Shown one piece after another: positions 61,138 through 64,000 of a DNA stretch of 64,000 nt. The position numbers were made by a program, and so were the translations under genes. Source of the stretch: an uncultured Bacteroidales bacterium. GTDB taxonomy: Bacteria > Bacteroidota > Bacteroidia > Bacteroidales > Bacteroidaceae. Each line of letters opens with the position of its first letter. Position 1 is the stretch's first letter. Location: NCBI GenBank assembly GCA_902779875.1, contig CACZCX010000008.1:62001-126000 (forward strand), in the 5' to 3' direction. Under the pieces are notes generated by a model. It was not told the origin of the DNA and did no database searches. It saw nothing but the letters and a program-made list of their open reading frames with translations.

Positions 61138-64000
<2,863 letters not shown>

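Overview
This window is chromosomal DNA from a member of the order Bacteroidales (phylum Bacteroidota), probably a gut or rumen type. The evidence is Bacteroidota-type promoters (a -33 TTG and a -7 TAnnTTTG), almost no Shine-Dalgarno sequences, a tmRNA tag ending in ...NFALAA, serine palmitoyltransferase, BspA-type leucine-rich repeats, DUF4831/DUF5020 proteins, a CBM20-type MalQ, a GH9 cellulase and the carboxynorspermidine route to spermidine. Genus cannot be settled from the sequence alone. The DNA is gene-dense and G+C-moderate. There is no CRISPR array, rRNA operon, phage or transposase gene.

Layout. 1-7.6 kb: end of RNase Y, a large secreted CotH-like protein, an HD hydrolase, tmRNA, and the hpt-adk-obg operon. 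7.7-18.9 kb: NAD(P)H-hydrate dehydratase with a DUF4831 protein, a nucleobase-uptake operon (UraA, DUF5020 outer-membrane channel, AzgA-like permease), malQ, and the ffh-folD-capA-like operon. 18.9-28.3 kb: envelope and carbohydrate genes (HExxH/beta-propeller/beta-barrel protein, GH9 endoglucanase, AGCS symporter, LRR lipoprotein, DUF3298 lipoprotein). 28.4-41.6 kb: tRNA-His, umuDC, ProX editing enzyme, mtgA with a CE2-like esterase, queF with a queuosine-precursor transporter, a K+ channel, an interrupted tandem alpha/beta-hydrolase, a flavoprotein, a radical SAM protein, an APH-like kinase and a Dcu carrier. 41.6-51.6 kb: a 1298-residue envelope protein, a TonB-domain protein, a beta-propeller lipoprotein, and two tandem copies of a divergent module made of a membrane-bound LytTR regulator facing two small ExbB/MotA-like membrane proteins. 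51.6-57.7 kb: a five-gene arginine-to-spermidine operon with a long, terminator-bearing leader. 57.9-64 kb: tRNA-Pro, serine palmitoyltransferase divergent to a lipid kinase, TrmN6, a lon gene broken by an internal deletion, and the start of tgt.

Three things stand out. (1) All three small-RNA genes (tmRNA, tRNA-His, tRNA-Pro) are followed by the same architecture: a terminator flanked by an inverted copy of the RNA's own 3' end, then a conserved element of about 90 bp whose first hairpin covaries between copies. (2) A family of about eleven palindromic REP-like elements with a GGGACGGTTC core lies between genes, often supplies the stop codons of both flanking genes, and in one place supplies the -33 box of a tRNA promoter. 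(3) The duplicated LytTR/mini-channel module and the polyamine operon leader, where a possible leader ORF stops inside the ascending arm of an intrinsic terminator, look like regulatory systems that can be tested. Two genes appear broken (lon, and the tandem hydrolase), either by real mutation or by assembly error.
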